64,000 bases of DNA from Coptis chinensis (GCA_015680905.1 CM027377.1:36108501-36172500); one strand, 5' to 3'. Numbered from the stretch's first letter, positions 32,195 through 44,032 are shown. The notes: generated from the letters alone by a model not told the origin. Program-made: numbers and translations.

Positions 32195-35100
32195 ATGGCT
32201 AATATAACAAGGTCTCAAGCGAGCAAGCAAGCAAGAGCACAACCATCCGAGGGAAACTGTCACAGCCCGATTTTCTAAACAATTAAAAAAAATGAATATT
32301 TGAAATATAAATATCTCAAACATCACTTGGTTCAATTGTCTAAAAACCCAGGCTATGACGGGGTGGATACAACACATGTCAAAACCTAAAACCCACATCA
32401 TAAAGAATCTTAACAATAAAATAATCTCCAAAATTCTCTTTATTACTTTATAACAAGTCTATCTTCCGTCCCAATAAAACATCAAACCACTCTAAGAATA
32501 ACAGGTCTTCAACATCGTATTTTCATGTCATATGAAAAGAAAACTACGTTATTACATACTTCCAAAAGATCAGACCTAATAAAATAAACTCCCGGACTGC
32601 TCCAGATCAAATCCAAATCACACGCCGCGGTTCCACTGCCTTCCACCTATGTTCCCAAGAACACACCCACGTTGCCAAAACAAAGCAAACATGGGTCAGC
32701 AAAATTGAATTTGCTGGTATGAGTAGACTAACCACATAAACATTATCATACTTTAAGTATCCAAACAATCACTTTATATTTTCCCATAACTTAATCATTC
32801 CCAGCTTGGAAGACAGGTAGTTCCGTCATTTCAACCGGCATAGTTTCTTCCCAAGCAAAACTTCCATTATATTAACTCATTCAAATCACTCGTTTTAATA
32901 TCTAAATCATTGCATTAAAACTTACCGATATCCACTGCTGTATAAGGGTAGGACCGCGTCCCTGCACAAAAATATTATTAAGTCCTACCCTCCTGCAAAA
33001 GAAAGTTAGCAATTTTATATAATATGTGTAGATATCCTATAGGTATTCCAATGCAAGCCCAAATACACTCGCATAATCAAATTAATTTCTCTTATCAAAT
33101 AATCAATTTCTTTTCTTATACACTCACCATTTAGTGCCTATATACCTTAGGTCATTCCCGTCACATTCAAGGAATACCCAACCCTACATTCTCGTACACT
33201 CAAGGAATACAACTAACCCGCAAGGTGAATACCTTAGTTCCTCTCTAGGGCAGTCCAAAGAATCTGGTCATTCATGGCACATACAATGAATACCCGGGTC
33301 ATTCATGGCACATTCAATGAATACCCATAGATAACGCTAACAGGCCATTTATGGCACATTCAATAAATGCCCACCTAACCTATGACATCAACAGTCATAA
33401 AACTCAATTCCAAAACTTGAGGCGTGGAGAGTTCTAAAAGAGTGCGGTAAATTTGTTTACGCATTGAAATTTATTACATATATTATTTAGAGAACGAAGG
33501 AGTATCTTGATTCATGTATTTTTTGGTTACGCGTTATTAATTAGATTGATGTATAAGTGTCATAACGTCGTATATAAAACTGAAATATCACATAGTATTT
33601 AATGCACGTACACACGTATATATAAAAGGGTCTTAGCCTAAAGCCAAGCATGCTAATAGCCCTAGACCTATCTTAATATCCCAAATCATAATCCGAGTTA
33701 AAAGGTCAAATTTGGTAAACTGGTCAAAGTCAACCCTGGTCAATAGTCAACTCTGGTCAAAATCAACACGTCATTGTCAAAGTAAAACTGTCGTTTCCAT
33801 ATTCGATAGGTTCAGGGTCATAGCCATGGTTCATGGCTAAGGTCAAAATGCGCTCATGGGCTCATGACTAAGGTAGTGGTTCGGACCCAACTAGCCAAGC
33901 CCAAACCTTAGAACCCGAAAGTCTGAGCATTTAAAGACCCAAAAAGATCTATTTTAAGTCCTAAGGACTGGCCCCAAGCAATATTAGAAACTGGCCCAAA
34001 AACTAATTGGAGAAGGCCCAAACAAAACTTAATCTAAAAGAGCCCCAAACAAAACACCCTAAGGCCCAAAGAACCAAACTTTTCGGCCCAAGGCCCAACA
34101 GAACAATCTAAGTTCTGGCCCAAAGACTTAAAAGAAAATGGACCAAACCAACTAAAATAGAATCCGGCCCATCCAAACAAATAAAAGGTTGGCCCAAACA
34201 AAACAACCAAGGATTTAGCCCAGGCCCAAGCCCCCTGCCCAATTCGGTCAACAGTCATTTTCTTCCCTAGCTACTACCACCACAGAGCCACCACCAAATT
34301 TCCGGCCACCACTCTCCTCTCCATCATATCGGTTTTACTCCCCATAAGAAACCCAACAACATTAACAAAGGCAACAACCTCAAATGCTTAAATCTCCACT
34401 TCACCAAAACTAGATCTGGGAGAAATTTCGGCCTCCATTAAAGCTTGTTCCAAGCTCCAATCGACAGCCGCCACCTAATCCAACATCAACCCAACTACCA
34501 CCATTCATCAAACCCCAAACAACAATACCAAATTAAACAGTTCAAACACGAAAATCACAAATCAAAACTAATCCTCAGTATCACAGTAATGGCATTCGGC
34601 GCCATTAAAGCACTCTCAAGCTCCAACAACACACTCTAATCTCCATCTCGACGTCCTCACACACTCAAACATAAACCCAATCATCCACAATCAATACCAC
34701 AAGAGGAATTTAAAACACCCCAAAAGTATAAACTGTACAGGACGATTTCTGCTTGACGATTTCTATCTACTGGGCTTGCGCCACCATTAATGCTCCTCGA
34801 AGCTTCGACAGTTTAACTAAAATAGCCACCCCCACAGTATTATAGTTCCACAGTTTAATTACAAATCCGAAATCAACAAAGTTTAATAATACAAATGGCA
34901 TGAAGTCCAATACAACGGGATAATGAAAGATATATATAAAAACGAAACCTATACACCCGATATCTTAAAACTATAACTTTTCGTGAAATAGCAAAAAATA
35001 GCTACTCACCTTTTAGCGCTCCGACTATCGACCCGACTACCGGGGAAAAATCTTTCTTTTTTTTCATTTGTCAGTAAAACTTCTCCCTTTTCTGTAAAAC

Positions 35101-35586
35101 TCTCGCGGTGTTTTTGACCAACCCTATTCTGTTTTCTGTTATGTTCAAAACAAAACCCCCGAAATAGGGAAGAAGGTTTATCCCATAAACCCACATCTCC
35201 TATTTCCACTAACACTTATCCTATTTTATTTTATCTATTATCTATTATTATTATCTTTATTATTATTATTATTAGGAAAATAAAAGAATTAAAACACGGG
35301 GTGTTATAGAAACAATCTACCAAATGTTGAAATTCGTGTCGATCAAGTTGCATCAAACCAACAAGCTCTACCTTTGTTGCTGCAAATACCACGACAATGC
35401 AAATCTAAATTTCCAAGTTCCCAGGCTCCAGTATCTTCTCCTCCTAAGGATACAAATTCGCAAAATGCATATCCAGATGCAGATGCATATGCATATGTAG
35501 TTGCAGATCCAGAAAATATGGAAACAGATGATGAAGACCTTACCCTAGAGGCACTGCGTAACAAACTTAGAAGGGAAAAAGTGTAG
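32195..35586 (+). pseudogene. Gag-like frame of the GTCTT element, split by insertion
   Basis: The ATG at 32195 opens MANITRSQASKQARAQ and so on to 32257. The frame resumes at 35314 in the same phase after the 3-kb insertion and one GAAAC copy, and runs to a TAG at 35584. The second part is Gln/Pro-rich, then has an alternating DADAYAY tract and an acidic METDDEDLTLEALRNKLR end that could be a coiled coil. It stands where gag should be, 67 bases after the LTR. No capsid or knuckle motif is seen, so at most the N-terminal part of Gag survives. Confidence 0.6.
32258..35308. mobile_element. 3.05-kb solo-LTR-like element, GAAAC duplication
   Basis: GAAAC is duplicated exactly (32253-32257 and 35309-35313). 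The left end is TGTCACAGCCCGATTTTC and the right end AAAACACGGGGTGTTATA, matching in inverse the ends of the element at 8185-11711. Internal landmarks also match in reverse: GCAAAATTGAATTTGCTGG, CCAGCTTGGAAGACAGGTAG and the CATTCATGGCACATTCAATG repeats. There is no coding content. The region 33840-34260 is rich in GGCCCAA motifs. Confidence 0.88.
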
Positions 35587-36478
35587 TGTCTGTGGCAGCC
35601 AAGTAAATTCCGACAGGTTCTCCTGTAGCTGGACTAGCCAGAATGGGAGGTGAAACAAGATAGTTTTTAATTGATTGAAATACATTTTCACATTCATCAT
35701 TCCATACTGTTGAGTCTTTTAAAGTATGAAAGAAAGGATGACATTTATCAGAATATTTAGAGATGAAACGATTGATCGCTGCCAGACGCCCCGTGAGTTG
35801 TATCTCCTTATTTTTCTTTGGTGATGGCATATCGAGGATTGCTCTGATTTGTTCAGGGTTTGCTTCAATTCCTCTGTGAGTTATCAAATAACCCAAGAAC
35901 TTTCTTGAGATCAAGCCAAAAGTGCATTTTGAAGGATTGAGCCGCATATTAAACTTCTCCACTCTTGTGAGTATTTCTTATAAATCTACCAAATGATCAC
36001 TACTAATTTTGGATTTAACAACCATGTTGTCAATGTATGCTTCCATAATCTTGCCTAGCATGTCTCCAAATATAGTATTGATCATTTGCTGATAAGTGGC
36101 GCCAACATTTTTCAACCCGAAAGGCATCACTTGATAGCAAAAAATTCCTTGATCAGTTATGAACGACGTTAATTCCTAGTCTTCAACAGACAATAATGGG
36201 ATCTGATAGTATCCAGAAAAAGCGTCCATAAATGATAGTCGTGGAAATCCGGATGTAACATCAACAAGTTCTGATATCCGCGGAATAGGGAATGGATGTA
36301 TAGGGCAGGCTTTGTTAAGATTGATGAAGTCGATGCATACTCTCATCTTGCCATTCTTCTTTGGTACTACTACCACGTTGGACAACCATCTAGGATATGA
36401 AACTGATCGAATAAAATTGACAGAGAGCGGACGATCAATCTCTTCCTTAACCTTCAGCATTCTATCAGAAGCCATACG
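35587..36478 (-). pseudogene. Antisense gypsy reverse transcriptase, nearly collinear
   Basis: The minus strand encodes most of a Ty3/gypsy RT: ARRRMASDRMLKVKEEID-like start, KKNGKMRVCIDFINLNKACP, LSFMDAFSGYYQIPL, a middle part with FCYQVMPFGLKNVGATYQ and YIDNMVVKSK (catalytic YVDD changed to YIDN), then MRLNPSKCTFGLISRKFLG and the RNase H-proximal RLAAINRFISK. Two stops separate three pieces. It lies inside a plus-strand LTR element, so it was inserted or captured in reverse. VVKS after the catalytic pair is typical of the Tat/Athila branch. Confidence 0.9.
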
Positions 36479-37076
36479 TCTAGGCTTTTGTCGTACGTTC
36501 TAACCATTGTCGTCGAATAATTTCGCCGGTACATGCTATCATCGTCATTCTCGCCTCGACATGGCTACTTCAGACTTTCGCGTCATACTTATTCCCGCTC
36601 ACAATTACCATCTGTCACGATCAGGTATTTTAAACTCTCGACGAATTGTTCTTTAATAACTTTTCTATAGTTTAAACGCAAGTATACATCCCCTTTTATA
36701 TACAATAAAAACAAGATATTAAATAAATTTCACTAGGTCTCATTCTCCTGATAAAATGGGATTACGTACTCTCACTTCAAGCACTAAACTAATCCACTCT
36801 ATCAACATTCCCTATAAATCAAAACACCTATGCCACTTTGATTTTGATTAATCCTTATCTGTTTAATATTTAGCATATACCAACAAACCTAACACATTAG
36901 TTTAGCCGACCCAAACTAATAAACCTTAGGCGTTTCATCACCCCAATACGTTTATATGTCAAGAATATTAATTAGAATACATGGTCTAATTACTTTACTG
37001 GTTAATATAGTTCAATTTATTTTTCTTTTTTTTCTTTGCCACATCCAATAAATTCCATATGACAAAGAGAGGTCAA
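36479..37076. other. AT-rich interior of the GTCTT element, no gene
   Basis: Non-coding DNA between the antisense RT and the right LTR. It ends in the polypurine-like tract. Confidence 0.5.
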
Positions 37077-37540
37077 TGTACGTACCTCCACATTCGTACT
37101 CTGGCTAACGACTTCATTAGGGACTTAGTCTTTACATTAAGTCTAAGTGACCGATCCTGATCAAAACCTTAAGTGATTACCTAGATGGCTCAAGTCTTAG
37201 TTGAATACCTGGACGGCTCACATATCCAGTTAGCCACCTGGACGGCTCACATGGTAAGTTAGACATCTGGATGGCTCACAGGTCCAGTTAATCACCTGAG
37301 CCAGTCACATGTTCAGTTAACTAGTCTTATCTAGTGAGAGTCCTTGTACTCTCAGAACTCTTATTTTCTATTTCTATAAGTAGAACTCTTCACTTAACAA
37401 AGAACGACATTTTTTAGAGACTTAATTATGGAAATATATTCTGGATATGTAGGCAACCGTTAAAGGCACAGTCTCACTCTTTACATAACATAATCCCTTG
37501 CAGATTCAATAGTGTGTTTGGATAAATTCTTACCCAAACA
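37077..37540 (+). repeat. Right LTR of the GTCTT element
   Basis: Thirty bases longer than the left LTR because it holds one more U3 repeat unit (around CATCTGGATGGCTCACAGG). It is preceded by a purine-rich GACAAAGAGAGG tract. Confidence 0.93.
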
Positions 37541-37545
37541 GTCTT

Positions 37546-38180
37546 AATCCCAACAGTCGCCCCAATCTACGACTTCAATGGACTACACACCAATCCCAAA
37601 AGTGATGTCTTACAACCAGTCTCCATCACAGATAACATAGGTTTTGAAGTCACAATGAGGACCCACTTTAGCGTCCTAGACATTCCTTCTTCCTATAATG
37701 TCATTTTAATTAGGGCGTCGCTGGATCCACAACATGAAAGCATTTTCATCAACCCTGCACCAAGTCATTCGCTTCCCTAGTCCGCATGGCATCATAGAAC
37801 TTCGCAACAACCAATTGCAAGCGCAGCAATACAGCCGAATCAATACCACCTCTCCCAAAGAAACTCTTTACCAGACAATGTTCACTCCTCCTCCACCACC
37901 CGTCACTCTTGCTGAATCATCTCCCGAACAAGGTCAAACTTCAACACCCATAACCCCTAAGTTAAGCACTGATGTTCCAGGCGTCCAGGTCAATATAGGC
38001 ACAAAAACAAACCTTCATCACGTGTTTATTGGTTGTGACTTAGGCCAAACCATCCATGACCAGTTTGTAAAAATGCTAAGTGATAATAAAGATATTTTTG
38101 CTTTATTGTATACCGATATGCCTGGTATAGATCCATCAGTTGCATGCCATCGACTCAATGACAATCCCAAATATTGACCC
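37546..38180 (+). pseudogene. Gypsy protease tail and linker to RT
   Basis: Resumes the host gypsy frame after the GTCTT element: PTVAPIYDFNGLHTNP, then FSVLDIPSSYNVILIRASL, then MKAFSSTLHQVIRFPSPHG, a conserved sequence set between protease and RT in Tat elements. The frame shifts once near 37720. The 147-codon frame 37734-38177 continues toward RT and ends at a TGA where the RT approach begins. Confidence 0.82.
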
Positions 38181-38738
38181 ATCACACAACGACCCCACAC
38201 TTTATCACTTAAATACAAACACAAGGTCCATGACGAGATTGAACGACTGAAAAAGGTCGGATTCATCAAACCTGTCATCATGCCCAGATGGGTAGCCAAC
38301 ATTATCGTTGTCCCCAAAAAGAATTTTCAAGTCTGCATTTGTGTCGACTTCACAGACATCAATAAAACATGTCCGAAATATAGTTTCCCACTCCCACGCA
38401 TCGACCACCTTGTCGATCAAACTTGTAGCTACACCTTACTCTCCTTCATGGATGCATATAGCGGGTATAATCAGATCCCACTCCTTCCAAATTACCACAA
38501 AAAGACCACTTTAGTCACTGAAGATGATTTATTATGTTATACTGTCCTCCCATTTGATCTCAAAAATGTCGGAGCCACATTCCAACGATTACTTTACATC
38601 ATCTTCAATAATATGATCGATAAAACCATAAAAATTAATGTTGATGACATGCTCGTCAAAGTATGGAAGTTGTTGATCACATTATGCACCTATAAGTTGT
38701 TTTTGATCGACTTCGTCAGTACAAAATGAAGCAACTCA
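38181..38738 (+). pseudogene. Gypsy reverse transcriptase, truncated
   Basis: Contains EIERLKKVGFIKPV, PRWVANIIVVPKKN, CVDFTDINKTCPKYSFPLPR, LLSFMDAYSGYNQIPL, the LPFDLKNVGATFQRL block and NVDDMLVK. The catalytic pair is preserved as VDD but the preceding Tyr is Asn. Sequence after the RYKMKQLNP block is unrelated, so thumb, RNase H and integrase are lost. Confidence 0.9.
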
Positions 38739-40034
38739 ATCCATCAATAACTGCTTAATCAGCTCAAAAATTGCTCACCCTCTATTAAGTGGAAATGAAT
38801 TGGAAGTTTGGAATAATAGTTTAGCTTCAAAAGTTGTGAATCATTGTGTGCCCAAGAGAAAGCATTCAGTTTTAATTGTACACACTCAAAAGTGTTGCAA
38901 GTAAAAGAGTTGTAACGAGACAATTAATGTGGAGCATCCAGCTCAAAATCAATTGGCATTGGCGAGAGCTGCCCCAAAAGCTTAAACTCCAGATTTGGGA
39001 TTGTAGTATTGTACTATACTTAGTACATAGCCCATGTCGTACGACACTGAAAAGCCCAACCGAAGTTCGCCCAAGCAGAATCCCGGTTAAAAAAGCCCTT
39101 TATTATCCTGCCAACACTCCAGAAGTCTTTAGATCCCGTGTCATAAATTAGATCCAAATATTAAGATTGCTTTTGAGGAACCCACAGTTCTTTTTTATTA
39201 GATAGAAAATATTTACCAACACGCAGACTAACATTATTGGTTGAGATGGAGTATCATGCCAACTGAGCCAAATCAAAATAGACTGTTATCTACCCGGGTT
39301 AATTTGTCGCATCTTAGCACTTTAGGTGGGAGTGGGCGGGACCACTATGTCAACCAAACATTGGTCCAGATCCCAGAGAAATGGTACTAGACGGGTCAAG
39401 AGTAAAGACTGAAAGGAGAAGGCGTTTCCATTTTGGTGACAACGATTGGGGATGATGATATTTTTTCTAACTTTAAGTAGTAATCAAAATTACGTTTGAA
39501 TTTTCTTTATCGTTGCACTAATTAAGAAAGCATAAAAGAAGTTAGATTAAACAAATTAAGTACGAATTTTTTTAGCTGCACTCAGAAAGAAATACGGAAG
39601 AGGATAAAAATCCAGGGAGAGAGATAGAGAGGGACAGAGTTAAGAAGGGAGAACGCAAGAGCAGAAAAGAACTGTATATTTTTAATTTTTTATCAATCAA
39701 TATCTATGTATCTACCATCTAAGTAATCTCTCTATCTAACTCATGTTTGGTTTAAAGTGCAGGCCTCATACCCTTGCCCAGTGCCCACACGCCAAAACTT
39801 TGGGGTAGGTACCTACCCAAAGTATTGGACAGGAATATGTGCATGCAATTCTGAATTACTATTTACTAAGATGTGGACAAAATTAAAAGATCTGTATTTT
39901 ATGAGTACGAATTTACTGCCACATGAATTATTTTTTATCGTACTCCATTTAAGTCCATATGAGAAGTTGGTAGCTATAGTGCTAATAAAATAAAACTTTT
40001 GAGGCATATCTGTGAGTCTCCAAAACCAATCAAC
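38739..40034. other. 5' flank of the 40-kb MATE gene, no gene seen
   Basis: No protein-like frame was found except spurious ones (38876-39151, 39757-39993). The last 20 bases share AGTCTCCAAAACC with the leader of the 21-kb copy. This stretch holds the promoter; I see no convincing TATA box. Confidence 0.5.
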
Positions 40035-43000
40035 ATGGAGGGTGCTAACCAAGTGCCACTTCTGTTACACAGAGGTGATCATGAAGATATATCAAGGCAG
40101 CCACTAAAGCATAATGGAAGTTCTTTTGATGCATCTCTTATAGCAGATGGAGATATAGAACCTGTTAAAAACGTTAACGATTTCTTCAGAGAATTTGCAG
40201 TTGAATCCAAGAAGCTATGGTTTCTTGCTGGCCCAGCTATCTTCACCTCTGTATGTCAGTACACTCTTGGTGCTGTAACTCAGGCCTTCGCCGGTCAAGT
40301 TGGTACCTTAGAACTCGCTGCTGTCTCTATCGAAAATTCAGTCATTGCTGGATTTTCTCTGGGTGTCATGGTACATATTATGTTATCTTTTTTTTTCTTT
40401 AAGGCATCGATCCATTATGTAGTATATGGTTATCCTATACTTATTTGAATTTACCATGATATTTTTGTTGTGAGATTGAAATGATTATTTGTAACTGTTT
40501 GGAACAGATGGGCATGGGGAGCGCACTTGAGACACTATGTGGTCAAGCATTTGGAGCAGGACAACTTGATATGTTGGGGATCTATATGCAGAGATCATGG
40601 GTTATCCTTGATGTAACTGCCTTACTTTTGGTGTTTCTTTACATCTTCGCAGCGCAGATATTGAAGTTGATTGGACAAGAAGAGAATATCGCAGAAACAG
40701 CGGGCAAGTTAGCAATATGGATGATTCCACAACTATTTGCATATGCTGTCAACTTCCCTCAAGCAAAATTTTTGCAAGCACAAAGCAAGATGCTGGTCAT
40801 GGCTATTATAGCATTTGCTGCACTAGTATTCCACACTTTCTTTAGTTGGCTATTTATGTTGAAGTTAGGGTGGGGCTTAGCTGGTGCAGCAGTGGTTCTG
40901 AACGCGTCGTGGTGGTTCATTGATATAGCTCAGTTCTTGTACATAATTAGTGGGACTTGTGGTCGTGCTTGGACTGGATTTTCAATGAAGGCATTTGAGA
41001 ATCTGTGGGGATTCGTTAGGCTTTCAATTGCTTCAGCTGTGATGCTATGGTAATACTCTACATTGCAATTTTAGATCTGTTTTAATTGCTAACTGCGACT
41101 GTAAAGTTGCCTAACATGATCCATTGATCCCTCTGGGACCATACACGTAGATAGACTGATAGTCCTTTTTGGCCTTAAAGATCCTTGATATGAACATTTT
41201 CCCCTTCAAGTGGGTTCATGGAGTCGTGGAACGTTTTACCTTTTGTGCCTTAAACCCTTTATTTCAAAATAACAGTCTTAATTTATAACAGCAAAATCTG
41301 CTACATTCCCAATGTGTATGACCAGGGGTGGGAACCGTCGTGATACTGTGATAGGGTCGACGTTTGGAAAAGAATGGATGAAGTGTGTATTAGATCTCTG
41401 ACTAATTTGGTCCTTGAGCCAAAAACTCTAGGTCCGTTAACATATGGAGTTGAGATCAATAGTCCCTCCCAAGAGATTAAAGCCTAGCTAATTAACATAT
41501 AAATAAAAGTTCTTGGGGCCTGGGGCTACTCGGTTCAATGCATTTGAACGCTCCAAAGCTTAAAATAGTATCAGAGGATGCTAGGCACAGGGTTTGGGGG
41601 AGGCTGTGCTGTCACAAATCACAGTCGCCCTCCATAAGGGCGGTGCCTTTTATTTCTCTTTTATATCACAAATCACAGTGTGGCTTTTCTTATTATATGT
41701 TTCTTGTCATTCTTGCAGCTTAGAGACATGGTATTTTATGGCTTTAATTCTCTTTGCTGGATATCTAAAAAACCCCGAGGTTTCAGTCGATGGTTTGTCC
41801 ATATGGTGAGTTTGTCACTTTATAATCATATTCACTCAAATGATAAACTAAATACATATCTGCATGTCATATGCGTCTATTTTAGATGGCATATGCATCC
41901 AGGTTACCTCCACAATGCATTCCGAAATGCATTTTCTTAACCAAAAAACAGTAAATGCGTGGTCGGTCGATTTAGTTGCTCTAGCTTCTGCTGCCACTAG
42001 ACGTTTGGCCTTTTGATAGGGTCCTCTTTCATACCTTTACTTTTTTTGGCCAAGCACTCAACTTCATGTATGTGAACAATGGCAAAGTAATATTTGCTTA
42101 TTTAGTCATGTTCAATTTTTTATTTTGCAGCACGAACATATTAGGTTGGACAATTATGGTGTCTATCGGATTCAATGCATCCACGAGGTTTGTGGCAAAG
42201 ATAGCCTAATTACTAATTATGTATATATATGTTTTCATTCGTACACCCTAAGTACATGTGTTCTGGATGTTTGCAGTGTAAGGGTGGCGAATGAACTTGG
42301 AGCTAATCATCCAAGAACTGCAAAATTCTCTATTGCGGTTGTTGTTATAACATCATTCATACTTGGCGTCATCCTTTCTCTAATTCTCATCATTGCAAGA
42401 AAGCAGTACCCGTATGCCTTTACAAGCAACGCAGATGTAAGGAACCTTGTATATCAACTTACACCATTACTTGCAACCTCCATTCTTCTCAACATGGTAC
42501 AACCTGTTCTATCTGGTATTTTTTTTCTACTCTGTTATCTTAGGTGTCTATGCTAATCCAAATACCCTCTTAAATATGTGGTGAAGCTTGATTAATATCT
42601 TTCGATACACAGGTGTAGCTATTGGAGCTGGTTGGCAAGCTTTAGTGGCTTATGTAAACATTGCATGTTACTATTTGTTTGGAATTCCTTTTGGTCTAAT
42701 AATGGGCTACGCACTAGATTTCGGTGTTAAGGTAGCCAAATTCTGCTCTCAGCAATCAATTATTTAACATCTAAAATTTGAAAATCCTTTGAAGTTTCTC
42801 ACTATATTTTCTTTATGAAAATACAGGGAATCTGGTGTGGAATGATCACAGGAACAGTGGTACAAACGTGCATACTCTTCTTCATCACATACAGGACCAA
42901 ATGGGACAAAGAGGTAACCTATTAGCAGTGTTTACATTAATTGGATTTATATGGAGTGTACATATTGCTATAGGCTATACTCATTCTCGTGGTGATTGCA

Positions 43001-43097
43001 GGCTTCAGCTGCCGGGGCCAGGATACAACAATGGCGAGGAAAAGCAGAAGACAGTGTCAATGACATTGAGAAGAAGAATCCGCCAAACCTTCAATAG
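40035..43097 (+). CDS. MATE (DTX) multidrug/toxin efflux transporter, intact
   Basis: Eight exons give 520 codons plus stop: 40035-40370, 40508-41049, 41719-41805, 42131-42187, 42277-42515, 42613-42731, 42827-42913 and 43002-43097. Exons 2-8 have exactly the lengths of the 21-kb gene, and all introns are GT-AG. An upstream in-frame ATG at 39999 exists, but homology and the shared leader place the start at 40035 (MEGANQVPLLLH). Key residues: [14 protein letters not shown] in TM1, CGQAFGAG at 123-130, and CLETWYF with the TM7 Glu at 295. Differences from the other copy are spread through the protein (for example [14 protein letters not shown] and NILGWTIMVSIGF), so it is an older duplicate. Predicted as a proton-coupled exporter of secondary metabolites; substrate unknown. 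Confidence 0.95.
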
Positions 43098-43602
43098 ACA
43101 AACTAAGTGAGAACAGTGCAACGAACTAATCTTCGTTCACCGAGTCAGAATTTGCGGATATCGTTGGAGAACTTTATCACTGCAATTATGCCAAATTTGC
43201 GAGTGGCATACCATTTTGTTTGTTTTTTTTTTTTTTTTCGATAACTGGCATACCATTTTGCTGAGGATGTGCATTGAAGTCCTAGAAATATGATTCTCTA
43301 TCATACCTCATTCATCCTATATGCGCTAGTTCATTTTTTTGGTTATTAAGAAACTCGAGTACGTACCGAAGACTTATGTGTCACAGTGCTGTTTTTCACC
43401 AGAGTTGGAACAATGAATAAGAGTTAAGGCAAAATTAAACTGGTCGCGAGAACAAATGCTCCTTGATATTTGTAATGTTGAATCGTTGTTTAGGAGCAGC
43501 TTTTGTCATTTGAAAGATGCAAAATGCCAACAAAGAGGGTGAAAGATCAACTGTACCTGTGCAGTGCTTCAGTGTCGATATTATGTCGTTTATTATATTT
43601 TG
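43098..43602. other. MATE 3' flank, no gene seen
   Basis: Contains a 3' UTR that resembles the flank of the 26-kb relic (GGATGTGCATTGAA at 43266). A poly-T run lies near 43221-43238. Confidence 0.6.
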
Positions 43603-43612
43603 TAGTATGGAG

Positions 43613-44032
43613 CACAGTACAAAATATCCCGATATATCGCGATATTTAGAGATATCTATCCAGATTTTAGAGAAAGATATATAAATATCACGATATGTTT
43701 AGAGATATATACGACTATAAATATCGGTGATATTTTGACGATATTTGTGATATTTGTGGATATTTTGTGATATTTGGAGATATTTTGTGATATTTTGTGT
43801 ATATAACAATTTTATTTAATATTTACCATTATATTTCAAATAAATATAAATAATTTATCATGATATATCAATAAATATCCACAATATCTACAATATTTGT
43901 CGATATTTTGGATATATCAACGATATTTGTATGTGAAACAATGTCAAATATCCCCAAAGAGGAGGATATATCCACGATACATATCCAGAAATTGAATATC
44001 GATAAATACCTATATCCTGATATTTTGTACTA
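43613..44032. mobile_element. Mutator-like MITE with 10-bp duplication
   Basis: The 10-base repeat TAGTATGGAG flanks the element (43603-43612 and 44033-44042). The ends are inverted: AGTACAAAATATCCCGATA against AGTACAAAATATCAGGATA. The interior is a dense run of GATATT/AATATC motifs. Target duplications of 9-11 bp point to a Mutator-like family, but the short terminal repeats do not identify which one. Confidence 0.75.

Larger units (their letters stand above)
31695..37540 (+). mobile_element. LTR element with antisense RT, GTCTT duplication
   Basis: LTRs at 31695-32128 and 37077-37540 and an exact GTCTT duplication (31690-31694 and 37541-37545) define the element. After the left LTR come a primer-binding site (TTGGCACCGTCTGCGG at 32131) and a short gag-like frame. 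That frame is interrupted by the solo-LTR-like element at 32258-35308 and then ends. The rest of the interior is a gypsy RT on the opposite strand and AT-rich DNA. It has no pol of its own in sense, so it must have moved with help from another element. Confidence 0.92.
26545..38738 (+). mobile_element. Truncated Ty3/gypsy (Tat-like) element hosting nested insertions
   Basis: A 5' LTR (about 26545-27194), a primer-binding site at 27201, gag, protease and reverse transcriptase run along the plus strand and stop abruptly near 38738. RNase H, integrase and a 3' LTR are absent. The protease is split by two complete LTR elements, at 28833-31555 and 31695-37540. Removing both with one copy of each duplication restores a collinear Gag-PR-RT order. 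RT has VDDMLV rather than the usual YVDD. Numerous stops make it inactive. It separates the MATE relic at 26.3 kb from the intact gene at 40 kb. Confidence 0.88.

Noticed and set aside
39999-40034. Upstream in-frame ATG extending the second MATE protein by 12 codons
   Set aside because: The other copy starts at the equivalent of 40035, and the extension includes the leader motif AGTCTCCAAAACC shared as non-coding DNA.
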